Source: Halanaerobium saccharolyticum subsp. saccharolyticum DSM 6643 (GTDB lineage: Bacteria > Bacillota > Halanaerobiia > Halanaerobiales > Halanaerobiaceae). Taken from it: DNA of 64,000 nt. The notes beneath the pieces are model-generated. The model saw only the letters and a list, made by a program, of their open reading frames with translations, was not told the DNA's origin and did not search any database. The stretch is taken from the NCBI RefSeq assembly GCF_000350165.1, contig NZ_CAUI01000015.1, positions 1 through 64,000 on the forward strand, given 5' to 3'. Position numbers and translations under genes: made by a program. Each line of letters begins with the position of its first letter. The stretch's first letter is position 1. Of this stretch, positions 51,144 to 61,020 are shown in pieces.

Positions 51144-53750
51144 TTAATTCTCCTCTTCTTTTAAATCCTTTTTTAAATTATATAAAAAGTTCATAGCATC
51201 CATTGGAGTCATCTCTAAAATATCTTGTTCATCTAATTTTTTTAAAATCGGACTTTTTTCTGGATTAAATAAGGGCAGCTGCTGGTGTTTATCATCAGTC
51301 ACAGTTCTTTCGAGTTTGCGAACTGGCATCTTATTATTTTTTTCAAGCCGCTCTAATATTTTCTGAGCACTAATTATAATTTCCTCCGGCAAGCCTGCCA
51401 ATCGGGCAACTTCTATTCCATAACTATCATTTGCTCTACCTTCAACAATACGGTGTAAAAAGTGTACCCCATCACTATCTTCTTTAACCAATACATTGTA
51501 ATTTTTTATACCCTGATATTCATCTTCTAATCTAGTTAATTCATGGTAGTGTGTTGCAAATAATGTTCGCGCACCAATACGCTCTGGATTATTGAGGTAT
51601 TCACTGACAGACCAGGCAATAGAGACTCCATCATAAGTGCTTGTACCTCTTCCTACCTCATCTAAAATGATTAAACTTTTATCAGTACTATTGTTGACAA
51701 TATTAGCTACCTCATTCATTTCTACCATAAAAGTACTCTGGCCAGTGGTCAAATCATCACTAGCACCAACTCTAGTAAAAATTCTATCTGTTAAACCGAT
51801 AACTGCCTCTTCTGCAGGTACATAAGAACCTATCTGAGCCATTAATACTATTAGAGCTACCTGACGCATATAAGTTGATTTACCAGACATATTTGGACCA
51901 GTAATGATAATAAAACGCTGATCACTCTGATTTAAATAACAATCATTTGGTACAAACTGTTCTGCAAACATTTTTTCTACAACTGGATGGCGCCCATCTT
52001 TAATTTTTATTTCTGTTCCATCATTAATTTCTGGCCGATTATAATTATTTTCTATAGCTAAATAAGAAAATGATAGTAAAACGTCTATTTTAGCTATAAT
52101 AGCTGCTGTTTTATTAATTCTTTCAACTTCAGCTGCTATTTCTTCTCTGATTTCTACAAATAATTTATATTCAAGATCGTTCATTTTCTCTTCTGCACCT
52201 AAGACTTCAGATTCCTTTTCTTTTAACTCCGGTATAATATAACGCTCACTATTACTTAAAGTCTGTTTTCTTTCATAACGTTCAGGAACTTTATCAGTGT
52301 GAGAATTAGTAACTTCTAAATAATAACCAAAGACTTTATTGAAACCAACTTTCAAAGTATTAATACCTGTTTTTTCTCTTTCTTCTTTCTGCAGAGCCGA
52401 AATCCAGTCTTTGCCGCTGCTGACTAAGTTTCTTAATTCATCCAGCTTAGAATCATATCCTTTTTTAATTATTCCACCTTCAGTAATAGTTGTAGGCGGT
52501 TCTTCTTTGATTGAATTATCAATTAAAGAATGGATATCTTCTAAGAGGTCGAAATCCTGCTGCATTTCTAAAAGTAAGTCGCTTTCAAATTCAGTCAATA
52601 ATTCTTTAACTGCTGGTAATTTAGCCAGAGAATTTCTTAAAGCAATCATATCCCTTGCATTAGCAGAGTGATAGGTTATTTTGCTCATTATTCTTTCTAA
52701 ATCATAGATTTCTGTTAACTCATCTCTTAGTTTTTCTAAAGTCATATAATTATCTATAATTTCTGCAAGAGCAGTATGCCTCTTTACTATATTTTCTTTT
52801 TGAATCAAGGGCTGATTAATCCATTTCTTTATTTCTCTGCCTCCCATAGAAGTCACAGTTTGATCTACTATTGAGAGCAGAGAACCTGAACGCTGATTAT
52901 CTCTAATAGTTGAAGTTAATTCTAAATTTCTGCGGCTTGCTGAGTCTAAAACCATATAGTCTTCTAAATGATAGGCCTTTAAAGCTGTTATTTGATTAAC
53001 TGTTCTTTTTTGAGTTTCAGCTAAATAAGATAAAACCTGGCCTGCAGCATAAACTGCTGCCCTCATTTCTTCACAACCAAAGCCTTCAAGTGATTTAAGC
53101 TTAAAATGATCTAATAATCCTTGATAAAGTCGATCAAACTTTTTATCTTTTAAAATATTTAAAGTGAAATTATATTGATTATGCAGTTCTTTAATTACTT
53201 TTGAGCCTGCTGTTTTTTCATCTAAAAGTATTTCTCGAGGAGAAATTCTATTAATTTCATCCTTAAGTTTATTTTTATCAGCTGCAGAAAATTCCGTTAA
53301 GTAAAATTCTCCAGTTGAAATATCAGTATAAGAAAAACCATAATAATCCCCAAATTTAAAGGCTGCAGCCAGGTAGTTGTTTTCATTTTCTGATAATATT
53401 TCATTTTCTATTACAGTACCAGGAGTTACAACTCTAATAACATCTCTTTCTACAATTCCGCTGCTGTCTGATGGATCTTCTAACTGTTCACAGATTGCAA
53501 CTTTGATACCACTTTTTATTAATTTTTCGATATATGAAGCAGCAGAATGATAAGGTACTCCTGCCATTGGTATCTTTTCTCCACCACCCTTATTACGAGC
53601 AGTTAGAGCAATATCTAATATTTTTGCTGCTTTTTTAGCATCATCACCAAACATTTCGTAAAAATCACCCAGGCGAAAAAATAACATTGCATCCTGATAT
53701 TTATTTTTTAAATCATGATACTGCTGCATCATTGGTGTTAACTCTGCCAA
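51144..53750 (-). CDS. mutS: DNA mismatch repair protein MutS (868 aa)
   Basis: MutS recognises mismatches and small loops. The mismatch-contacting Phe-x-Glu is in R-L-G-D-F-Y-E-M-F near residue 29. The ATPase has Walker A G-P-N-M-S-G-K-S-T near 618, Walker B I-I-L-D-E-V-G-R-G near 695, and T-H-Y-H-E-L. The start follows GAGGGATTAATTTGGC, and mutL begins one base after the mutS stop. The C-terminal tail keeps the M-T-P-M-D-A-M-N tetramerisation-like segment. Confidence 0.98.
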   Translation of the reverse strand: MAELTPMMQQYHDLKNKYQDAMLFFRLGDFYEMFGDDAKKAAKILDIALTARNKGGGEKIPMAGVPYHSAASYIEKLIKSGIKVAICEQLEDPSDSSGIVERDVIRVVTPGTVIENEILSENENNYLAAAFKFGDYYGFSYTDISTGEFYLTEFSAADKNKLKDEINRISPREILLDEKTAGSKVIKELHNQYNFTLNILKDKKFDRLYQGLLDHFKLKSLEGFGCEEMRAAVYAAGQVLSYLAETQKRTVNQITALKAYHLEDYMVLDSASRRNLELTSTIRDNQRSGSLLSIVDQTVTSMGGREIKKWINQPLIQKENIVKRHTALAEIIDNYMTLEKLRDELTEIYDLERIMSKITYHSANARDMIALRNSLAKLPAVKELLTEFESDLLLEMQQDFDLLEDIHSLIDNSIKEEPPTTITEGGIIKKGYDSKLDELRNLVSSGKDWISALQKEEREKTGINTLKVGFNKVFGYYLEVTNSHTDKVPERYERKQTLSNSERYIIPELKEKESEVLGAEEKMNDLEYKLFVEIREEIAAEVERINKTAAIIAKIDVLLSFSYLAIENNYNRPEINDGTEIKIKDGRHPVVEKMFAEQFVPNDCYLNQSDQRFIIITGPNMSGKSTYMRQVALIVLMAQIGSYVPAEEAVIGLTDRIFTRVGASDDLTTGQSTFMVEMNEVANIVNNSTDKSLIILDEVGRGTSTYDGVSIAWSVSEYLNNPERIGARTLFATHYHELTRLEDEYQGIKNYNVLVKEDSDGVHFLHRIVEGRANDSYGIEVARLAGLPEEIIISAQKILERLEKNNKMPVRKLERTVTDDKHQQLPLFNPEKSPILKKLDEQDILEMTPMDAMNFLYNLKKDLKEEEN

Positions 53751-53824
53751 ATTAATCCCTCCAAATCTAAAAAATCATCTTTATAAAAATTGAACTATCA
53801 AATTTGAAAATTTAAATTAATAAG

Positions 53825-53868
53825 ATAAAACCTGAAAGATCTATTAAATTATCCTCCAGGTTTAAAAT
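53825..53868 (-). terminator. Possible terminator between miaB and mutS
   Basis: On the minus strand AAACCTG and CAGGTTT, separated by a 22-base loop, are followed by TTATCTTATT. It may partly separate miaB transcription from mutS. Confidence 0.5.
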
Positions 53869-53919
53869 CCAAAGAAAGTTTTAATTAACTAAAAAGCTCT
53901 CTTTTAATCTGATTAAACT

Positions 53920-55251
53920 TTACTCTTCTATAATTTTTCCTTCTAAGGTCCAACTCTTAGCAGATTCTACTTTAATTTTAACTATTTCTCCAACTAAATC
54001 CTCTCTCATATCTATAAAACAGATTTTATTTGTTGAAGTTCTGCCTTCATATACTTCTGGATCATTATTGCTGGGACCTGTTACTAAAATTTCTTGAGTA
54101 GTTCCTATCAGTTTTTGATTTTTATCATAACTAATTTTATTTTGCAGTTCCATTAAGCGGTTTAAACGCTCTTTTTTAACATCATCATCTATCTGATCAT
54201 CCCTGCGAGCTGCTGGTGTACCACTGCGGGGAGAATAGATAAAAGTATAAGCCATATCAAATTTCAATTCTTTAACTAAGTCAATAGTCTTTTGAAAATC
54301 TTCTTCACTTTCACCAGGAAAACCAACTATAAAGTCTGTTGATACTGAAGCACCTGGAATTTCTTCCTGAATATTTTTAACACGCTCAATATAGTATTCG
54401 CGAGTATATCCACGATTCATTTCCTTTAGCACTTTATTGCTGCCGGATTGAACCGGTAGATGAATATGATTAGCCACTTTATTTAAATTTTTAATTTTAT
54501 CTAAAAGAGCATCAGAAAAATCTCGAGGATGTGAGGTCATAAAACGAATTCTTTTTAGTTTTTCTACCTTATTTAATTCTTCCAGTAATTTTGGAAAAGT
54601 AATATCTTTATCCAGATCATTACCAAATGAATTAACATTTTGACCTAAAAGAGTGATTTCTTTAACTCCATCTTCGGCTAATCTCTCTGCCTCATTTACA
54701 ATAGAAGCTATGGGGCGGCTGCGCTCTCGACCTCGTACATAAGGAACTATACAATAAGTACAGAAGTTATCACAGCCCTGAATGATTGAAATCCAGGCTG
54801 AATATTCTGATTCTCGTTGAGAAGGCAGGTCAGGAATTAGTCCTTCTTCCTCATCCCAAACTTCAACAACTCTATCTCTTGTTTCTTCAATTTTTCTTAT
54901 TAAATCTGGTAAATGATGAATATTGTGGGTACCAAAAATAAGATCAACATGACGATATTTTTTATAAACTTCATCAACTGGTGCATCCTGCTGCATCATA
55001 CAGCCACCAATACCAATAATTAAATCTGGGTTTTCTCTTTTATATCTTTTTAGCTCACCTAATTTACCATATACTTTAAGTTCAGCATTTTCTCTAATGA
55101 TACAGGTATTTAACAAAATAATATCTGCATTTTTATATTCTTCTGTATGCTGATAACCCATTTCTTCCAGCATACCTGCTAATCTTTCAGAATCATGTTC
55201 ATTCATCTGACAGCCGTAAGTTATTATATTGTAATATTTATTTTTACTCAT
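53920..55251 (-). CDS. miaB: tRNA-2-methylthio-N6-dimethylallyladenosine synthase MiaB (443 aa)
   Basis: MiaB is a radical-SAM enzyme that methylthiolates the i6A37 made by MiaA. The N-terminal domain has G-C-Q-M-N-E-H-D-S-E near residue 14 with two further cysteines for the auxiliary cluster. The radical-SAM motif is C-D-N-F-C-T-Y-C near 160, and a TRAM domain occupies the last 65 residues. It lies upstream of mutS and about 20 bases downstream of ktrA. Confidence 0.97.
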   Translation of the reverse strand: MSKNKYYNIITYGCQMNEHDSERLAGMLEEMGYQHTEEYKNADIILLNTCIIRENAELKVYGKLGELKRYKRENPDLIIGIGGCMMQQDAPVDEVYKKYRHVDLIFGTHNIHHLPDLIRKIEETRDRVVEVWDEEEGLIPDLPSQRESEYSAWISIIQGCDNFCTYCIVPYVRGRERSRPIASIVNEAERLAEDGVKEITLLGQNVNSFGNDLDKDITFPKLLEELNKVEKLKRIRFMTSHPRDFSDALLDKIKNLNKVANHIHLPVQSGSNKVLKEMNRGYTREYYIERVKNIQEEIPGASVSTDFIVGFPGESEEDFQKTIDLVKELKFDMAYTFIYSPRSGTPAARRDDQIDDDVKKERLNRLMELQNKISYDKNQKLIGTTQEILVTGPSNNDPEVYEGRTSTNKICFIDMREDLVGEIVKIKVESAKSWTLEGKIIEE

Positions 55252-55270
55252 TATTCCACTCCTAAATTAC

Positions 55271-55936
55271 TTAAAAATCTTTACTTTCATCATAATCTTT
55301 CAGTGATTCTAGACTTTCATTTTTACCCATTACTACCAATCTATCGCCTTCTAAAACCTTGTCACCTGCTCCTGGAGAAACATTTAAATTTTCCCCTCTT
55401 TTAATTGCCATCACATTAACATTAAACTTGGATCTAAACTCAAGTTCTTTTAAAGTTTTACCGATCATTTTATCTGTAGCAATAATTTCTATAACACCAT
55501 ATTCAGGTGCAAATTCTATATAATCTAATACATTCGAAGAAATTAAATTATGAGCAATTCGAGCCCCCATATCTCTTTCGGGGTAAACAACTCTATCTGC
55601 TCCTACTTTAGTTAAAACCTTACCATGTAAAGTATCTGGAGCCTTAACTATTACATAAGGAACTCCTAGTTCTTTTAAAATTAATGTACATAATATATTT
55701 GCTGAAACATTATCTCCAATACTGACTACTGCAACATCAAAATTTCTAACTCCTAAAGTTTTTAAAGCTTCTTCATCAGTTGCATCAGCTTCAACTGCAT
55801 GAGTTACTTTGTTAGAAATTGACTGTACTCTTTCTTCATCTTTATCAATTGCTAGTACATCATAATTATTATCAGCTAATGTTGTCGCAACACTTGAACC
55901 AAAACGCCCTAATCCAATTACAACAAACTGTTTCAT
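55271..55936 (-). CDS. ktrA: KtrA-type potassium channel regulatory subunit (221 aa)
   Basis: An RCK/TrkA-N domain has the nucleotide motif V-I-G-L-G-R-F-G-S-S near residue 5 and an acidic ribose-binding residue in A-I-D-K-D near 32. A TrkA-C domain occupies about residues 140-215. Such cytoplasmic octamers gate the KtrB channel in response to ATP or ADP. It lies 35 bases downstream of ktrB. Confidence 0.94.
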   Translation of the reverse strand: MKQFVVIGLGRFGSSVATTLADNNYDVLAIDKDEERVQSISNKVTHAVEADATDEEALKTLGVRNFDVAVVSIGDNVSANILCTLILKELGVPYVIVKAPDTLHGKVLTKVGADRVVYPERDMGARIAHNLISSNVLDYIEFAPEYGVIEIIATDKMIGKTLKELEFRSKFNVNVMAIKRGENLNVSPGAGDKVLEGDRLVVMGKNESLESLKDYDESKDF

Positions 55937-55971
55937 CTATATTTCCTCCTGTCACATAAACCTTTATTTAG

Positions 55972-57294
55972 TTAACCTACCATAACTTTTTCTGTTGGAT
56001 AGTGATAAGTTCCTTTACGCTGCTTTTCCCCGATTGCAACTGCCAGAGTTAAAGGACCAACTCTCCCGGCAAACATAGTAACAGTTATTAAAACTCTACT
56101 AATATCTGAAAGCTCACCTGTGATTCCAGTTGATAATCCAACAGTACCAAAAGCAGAAACCGTTTCGAATAAAGCATCTATAAATTGAAAATCTTCTATT
56201 ATTAATAACAGGGTTGTAACTAATATAATTAATCCTGCTGCAAGCATAGTAATTGTAAAGGCTTTATAGACAATCTGTTTTTCAAATCTTCGATTATATA
56301 TTTCCATATCTTCTTTACCAGTTATCATATTTTTCATGGTCACTAAAATAACCCCAAAAGTAGTTGTTTTAATACCGCCACCGGTTGAACCAGGTGAAGC
56401 TCCAATAAACATTAAAACAATAATTAAAAATAATGATGAATGCTTTAAAGCCCCGGTTGGAACTGTATTAAAGCCAGCGGTCCTTGGAGTAACTGATAAA
56501 AACATTGCTCCTAAAGTTTTATCTAATAATGGTAATCCAGCTAAAGTATTATTATATTCTAAAATGAAAAATACAAAAAATCCAAAAAGTAATAAGGCTA
56601 AGGTCATTACTACTACAATTTTAGTCTGTAGGGTAGTTTTTTTGAATTTAATTCTATTATAGGCTTCCATCATTACTCCAAAACCTATACCACCTAAAAT
56701 AATTAAAGCCATAATAACAAAATTAACTGTAATATCTCCAGTGAAATTTTCTAGACTATTTCCAAAAAGATCAAAACCAGCATTATTAAAAGCAGAAACA
56801 GCATGGAATATTGATAAATATATCGAGCGCCAGAATGGATAATCCTGACTAAAGCGCAAAAATAAAATTGCAGCTGCAGTACCCTCAATGGCAAAGGTAA
56901 AACCTAAAAGGTACTGGACCAGTCTTACCATTCCAGAGATCTGATACTGATTTAAATCTTCCTGAATAATTAATCTTTCTTTTAAACTTATTTTTTTACC
57001 AACTATAAAAGCAAATAAAGTAGACATCGACATAATCCCGAGTCCACCAATCTGGATTAAAAGCATAATTACTGTAGAACCAAAAATTGTAAAAGCTTCT
57101 TTTGTATTTACTACAATCAAACCGGTAACGCAAGTTGCCGAGGTAGCAGTAAAAACTGCATCTACAGCCTTTAGTCCCTGACCATCAGTTGTTGCAGCTG
57201 GCAGCATTAATAACAGAGACCCAATCATAATAATTACAAAATAGCCGCTAACTAAATATTGAGCTGGTGTTAAGTTTTTTTTCTTTAAATTCAT
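55972..57294 (-). CDS. ktrB: KtrB-type potassium uptake channel (440 aa)
   Basis: The protein has the four membrane-pore-membrane repeats of the TrkH/KtrB family. The four filter regions are visible: T-C-V-T-G-L near residue 57, N-N-A-G-F-D near 172, R-T-A-G-F-N near 285 and G-T-V-G-L-S near 395. It imports K+ together with Na+ and is important for osmoadaptation, fitting a halophile. It is cotranscribed with ktrA. Confidence 0.95.
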   Translation of the reverse strand: MNLKKKNLTPAQYLVSGYFVIIMIGSLLLMLPAATTDGQGLKAVDAVFTATSATCVTGLIVVNTKEAFTIFGSTVIMLLIQIGGLGIMSMSTLFAFIVGKKISLKERLIIQEDLNQYQISGMVRLVQYLLGFTFAIEGTAAAILFLRFSQDYPFWRSIYLSIFHAVSAFNNAGFDLFGNSLENFTGDITVNFVIMALIILGGIGFGVMMEAYNRIKFKKTTLQTKIVVVMTLALLLFGFFVFFILEYNNTLAGLPLLDKTLGAMFLSVTPRTAGFNTVPTGALKHSSLFLIIVLMFIGASPGSTGGGIKTTTFGVILVTMKNMITGKEDMEIYNRRFEKQIVYKAFTITMLAAGLIILVTTLLLIIEDFQFIDALFETVSAFGTVGLSTGITGELSDISRVLITVTMFAGRVGPLTLAVAIGEKQRKGTYHYPTEKVMVG

Positions 57295-57351
57295 TTTTAC
57301 CCCGCCCTTATTTCTTATTCGAAGTAATTATACTATAATTAAATTTGATTG

Positions 57352-57381
57352 TAAAATAAAAACTGGGGATAAGACCCCAGC
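57352..57381 (-). terminator. Terminator of the rubredoxin gene
   Basis: On the minus strand CTGGGG/CCCCAG with a six-base loop is followed by TTTTTATTTT. Confidence 0.9.
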
Positions 57382-57410
57382 TTTTAGAAAATATTTAAAT
57401 ATAAGTATTA

Positions 57411-57575
57411 TTAGCCATCATATGGTTCGAACATATCTTTACCTACACCACATTCAGGGCAGGTCCAATCATCTGGAAGATCTTCAAAAGATGTTCCTGG
57501 CTCAATTCCTCCTACAGGATCTCCTTCTTCTGGATCATAAATGTACATACAAACTGTGCACTGATACTTCTGCAT
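57411..57575 (-). CDS. Rubredoxin (54 aa)
   Basis: This short gene reads [16 protein letters not shown] and continues to [11 protein letters not shown], the two CxxC pairs that bind the single iron of rubredoxin. The start follows GAGAGGAGAG. Rubredoxin is a small electron carrier used in anaerobes for oxygen and peroxide detoxification. The gene is monocistronic, with its own terminator. Confidence 0.96.
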   Translation of the reverse strand: MQKYQCTVCMYIYDPEEGDPVGGIEPGTSFEDLPDDWTCPECGVGKDMFEPYDG

Positions 57576-57661
57576 ATTAAGTCTCTCCTCTCTAATTTAA
57601 GTATTGATTTTATCTACTTAATTATAAAACATATCTAACTTAATTGTCAAGTTTTTACTAT

Positions 57662-58930
57662 TTACAGACGCTCAAAATAAGTAGGTGAATAAGCTGACTC
57701 TAAACCGCTCATGCTGGCTGCCCTTTCAGCAATTAAAGAGGCAATTAAAAGTGGAATTATTAAGCTGTAGTTATGTGTAAACTCAAGTATAATAAAAGTT
57801 GCAGTTAAAGGGGCTCTAATTACTGCGCTAATAACAGCAGCCATCCCTATTAAAGCATATAAAGAAGCTGAACCTGCTAAAAATGGTAAAAGCTGATGTG
57901 ATAAAATACCAATAATAATTCCGGTTAAACTGCCAATAAAAAGTGCCGGCGAAAAAATACCTCCTGAGCCACCAGAGCCCAGGGTTAATCCAGTAGCTAA
58001 AATCTTAAAAATTAAAAGCAGAAATAAAAAACTAAGATCATATTCTCTTTGATTAAATAAAGAAACAATAATTCTATTTCCTGATCCCATTATTTCGGGA
58101 ATCTTAAATGCGATCATTCCCAATAATAGACCACCTAAAGCAGGCTTTAAAATTATATTGATTTTTAACTTATCAAATATATTGGATAAATTACGCAGAG
58201 TATAAATAAAAGCCACAGCAAAAAACGCTGCAAAAAGCCCTATTACAGCTGCAGTTATAAAGTTATAGACATTTCCAACCTGACCTAAATTTATATGTGC
58301 TAAAAAAAGATCTTCTCCACTCCAACGAATAATCATATCAGCGGAAATAGCACTAATAGCAACCATCATCAAACGATTTTTATCAATTTTATTAAATAAA
58401 ATTTCCGTAACAAACATTATTCCACCTAATGGTGCATGAAATAAGCCTGCAATTCCAGCTGCAGCACCACAACCTAAAAAGGTCTGATAGTCAAAAAGAT
58501 CAAGATCTAATTTATAGGCAATTAAATCTCCCATACCTGCTCCAATTTCAACTATAGGACCGATTCTACCACCAGAACCTCCAGTAGAAATTGTAATTGC
58601 TGAGGCAAAGCCTTCAGTTAATAAATCACGATAAGTCAGGTGTCTTTCCTTAGTTTCAATTGAAGATAAAATAGCTGGAATACCATGCCCCTTTGCTGAC
58701 ATACTTCCATATTTAATAATAAAACCTACCACAAGTCCTCCAATTGCTGGTAAAAATAAAAATGTAAGGCGGTTAAAAATTGTCAGCTCCATGCCAATAT
58801 CAATTAAAGAAAAAGTAAAATAATCTAAAATATTATTGTAGACTAAAGCTATAAAACCAACAATTAGTCCGATAACAAAAGCTAATAATATTTTTGCATA
58901 TCTATTATTAAACCCTTTATGTGCTGACAA
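57662..58930 (-). CDS. CLC-family chloride channel/transporter (422 aa)
   Basis: The protein has the helical-repeat CLC architecture. Selectivity-filter motifs are K-G-H-G-I-P near residue 80, G-S-G-G-R-I-G-P near 118 and G-S-G-G-S-G-G-I-F-S-P near 318. In proton-coupled CLC exchangers the second motif is G-R-E-G-P, whose glutamate gates the pore. Here that residue is isoleucine, so coupling to protons is probably lost and the protein may be a passive channel. No C-terminal CBS domains are present. Confidence 0.9.
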   Translation of the reverse strand: MSAHKGFNNRYAKILLAFVIGLIVGFIALVYNNILDYFTFSLIDIGMELTIFNRLTFLFLPAIGGLVVGFIIKYGSMSAKGHGIPAILSSIETKERHLTYRDLLTEGFASAITISTGGSGGRIGPIVEIGAGMGDLIAYKLDLDLFDYQTFLGCGAAAGIAGLFHAPLGGIMFVTEILFNKIDKNRLMMVAISAISADMIIRWSGEDLFLAHINLGQVGNVYNFITAAVIGLFAAFFAVAFIYTLRNLSNIFDKLKINIILKPALGGLLLGMIAFKIPEIMGSGNRIIVSLFNQREYDLSFLFLLLIFKILATGLTLGSGGSGGIFSPALFIGSLTGIIIGILSHQLLPFLAGSASLYALIGMAAVISAVIRAPLTATFIILEFTHNYSLIIPLLIASLIAERAASMSGLESAYSPTYFERL

Positions 58931-58960
58931 ATTATCACCACCTTCAATTATAATTTAATT

Positions 58961-60877
58961 TTAAACATCAATAGTCTGAGCAAGCTCGGCATTATTAAAA
59001 ATAAATTCTTTTCTTAAAGAAGCATTTGAACCCATTAAGCGGGTGAAAATATCATCAGCTTCAATTTCGTCATCAATTTCAACTTTTTGCAGAACTCTAT
59101 TTTCAGGATCCATGGTTGTTTTCCAGAGCTGATCTGGATTCATTTCGCCAAGCCCCTTATATCTCTGCAGTGAAAAACTGCTGTTCTCGTTTTCAGCCCT
59201 AAATTTTTCTAGTTCCTGATCACTGTATAAATAGTGACTCTTACCACGCTTTGTTACTTTATATAAAGGTGGTTTGGCAAGATAAATGTGGCCGTTTTCA
59301 ATTAATTCCGGCATATAGCGATAAAATAACGTTAAAATTAAAGTTGCAATATGAGCACCATCCACATCAGCATCAGTCATAATTATAATTTTGTGGTAGC
59401 GAAGTTTTTTTAAATCAAATTCTTCCCCAATTCCGGCTCCTAAGGCAGTTATAATCGAAGCAACCTCATTATTACTTAAAATTTTATCAAGTCTAGCTCG
59501 TTCTACATTCAATATTTTACCTTTCAAAGGCAAAATCGCTTGAAATTTACGCTCTCTTCCCTGTTTAGCAGAACCACCAGCAGAATCACCCTCAACTATA
59601 AATAGTTCACTTTTTTCGGCCTTTTTACTGCTGCAGTCGGAAAGCTTTCCTGGCAATGAATTCGAAGAAAGAGCAGTTTTTCTTTTAGTAAGCTCTCTTG
59701 CTTTTTTAGAAGCTTTACGCGCTCTTACTGCCTGAACTGCCTTATCAATTACCTTTTTTGCTAATTCAGGGTTTGTATCAAAATAGAGGCTCAAATATTC
59801 ATAAACTTCGCTTTCTACAATACTGCGAATCTCACTATTACCCAGCTTAGTTTTAGTTTGCCCTTCAAACTGAGGCTCAGGCAATTTAACATTAATTATT
59901 GCTGTAATTCCTTCTCTAACATCTTTTCCATTTAAAGAAGAAATCTTAGCAGGCAGCTGATTATTTTTTTTAGCAAAATTATTAATAGCTCTGGTTAATG
60001 CAGTTTTAAAACCAGTTAAATGATAACCACCATCAATCGTATTAATATTATTTGCATAAGAAAAAATACGCTCATTGTAGCCATCGTTGTATTGAACTGC
60101 AATCTCTACTTCATAATCATCTGGTTTTGATTCAAAATAGATAATATCATTATTCAATACATTACGATCTTTGTTTAAAAATTCTACAAAAGCTTTAATC
60201 CCTCCATCATATTGGAATTCTTCTTCTACTACTTCCTCTCCTCGTTCATCTTTTAAAATAAGAGTAAGTTCCTTATTTAAATAGGCTGACTCCTGCAGGC
60301 GGTGAGCCAGATTTTCATATTTAAATTTTTGAGCTGAAAAAATTTCTGGATCAGGTTTAAAACGAATTACTGTACCACTGCGGTCACTGCTTCCTATTTT
60401 CTTAAGTTTATCAACAGGAATTCCTTTTTGATAATGTTGTTGATATTTATTACCCTTCCAGTGAGTTGTAATAGTTAATTTTGAAGAAAGTGCATTAACT
60501 ACTGAAACACCAACACCATGTAAGCCTCCAGAAACTTTATAACTATTATTATTAAACTTACCTCCGGCATGCAGAGTAGTTAAAACTACCTGTACAGCTG
60601 GTAAACCCGTATCTTTATGGGTATCAGCAGGTATACCCCGTCCAAAATCCTCAACACTAATTTCTTCACCTTCATGAATAGTAACCTTAATTTGATCACC
60701 ATTGCCAGCTAAAAATTCATCTATACTGTTATCTACTACTTCCCAGACAAGATGATGCAAACCTCTAATCCCAGTACTTCCTATATACATTCCAGGTCTT
60801 TTACGAACTGCTTCTAAACCTTCTAAAACTTGTATTTGATCTGCATTATAATCTACATTATTGAAAAGTGTATCCAT
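58961..60877 (-). CDS. gyrB: Type II topoisomerase subunit B, gyrase type (638 aa)
   Basis: The ATPase half shows E-V-V-D-N-S-I-D-E near residue 45, D-F-G-R-G-I-P near 77 and G-G-L-H-G-V-G near 118. The TOPRIM half has V-E-G-D-S-A-G-G-S-A-K-Q-G-R near 427, P-L-K-G-K-I-L-N near 450 and D-A-D-V-D-G-A-H-I near 506. Gyrase is favoured over topoisomerase IV by K-I-L-N-V-E-R-A-R, but this is not decisive. It is transcribed away from the A subunit next door, unlike the usual gyrB-gyrA operon. Confidence 0.9.
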   Translation of the reverse strand: MDTLFNNVDYNADQIQVLEGLEAVRKRPGMYIGSTGIRGLHHLVWEVVDNSIDEFLAGNGDQIKVTIHEGEEISVEDFGRGIPADTHKDTGLPAVQVVLTTLHAGGKFNNNSYKVSGGLHGVGVSVVNALSSKLTITTHWKGNKYQQHYQKGIPVDKLKKIGSSDRSGTVIRFKPDPEIFSAQKFKYENLAHRLQESAYLNKELTLILKDERGEEVVEEEFQYDGGIKAFVEFLNKDRNVLNNDIIYFESKPDDYEVEIAVQYNDGYNERIFSYANNINTIDGGYHLTGFKTALTRAINNFAKKNNQLPAKISSLNGKDVREGITAIINVKLPEPQFEGQTKTKLGNSEIRSIVESEVYEYLSLYFDTNPELAKKVIDKAVQAVRARKASKKARELTKRKTALSSNSLPGKLSDCSSKKAEKSELFIVEGDSAGGSAKQGRERKFQAILPLKGKILNVERARLDKILSNNEVASIITALGAGIGEEFDLKKLRYHKIIIMTDADVDGAHIATLILTLFYRYMPELIENGHIYLAKPPLYKVTKRGKSHYLYSDQELEKFRAENENSSFSLQRYKGLGEMNPDQLWKTTMDPENRVLQKVEIDDEIEADDIFTRLMGSNASLRKEFIFNNAELAQTIDV

Positions 60878-61020
60878 GAGTCTTCACCATCCTCCATTTC
60901 CTTATTATAACAAAGAGATTCTTAGAATGCCAGTATTTCGGGTTTTAAATTTGCAAATTCTATCATAAGAATGATATTATAAATTAGCAGAATACGATTA
61001 AATCTGAAAGGAGATAGATA

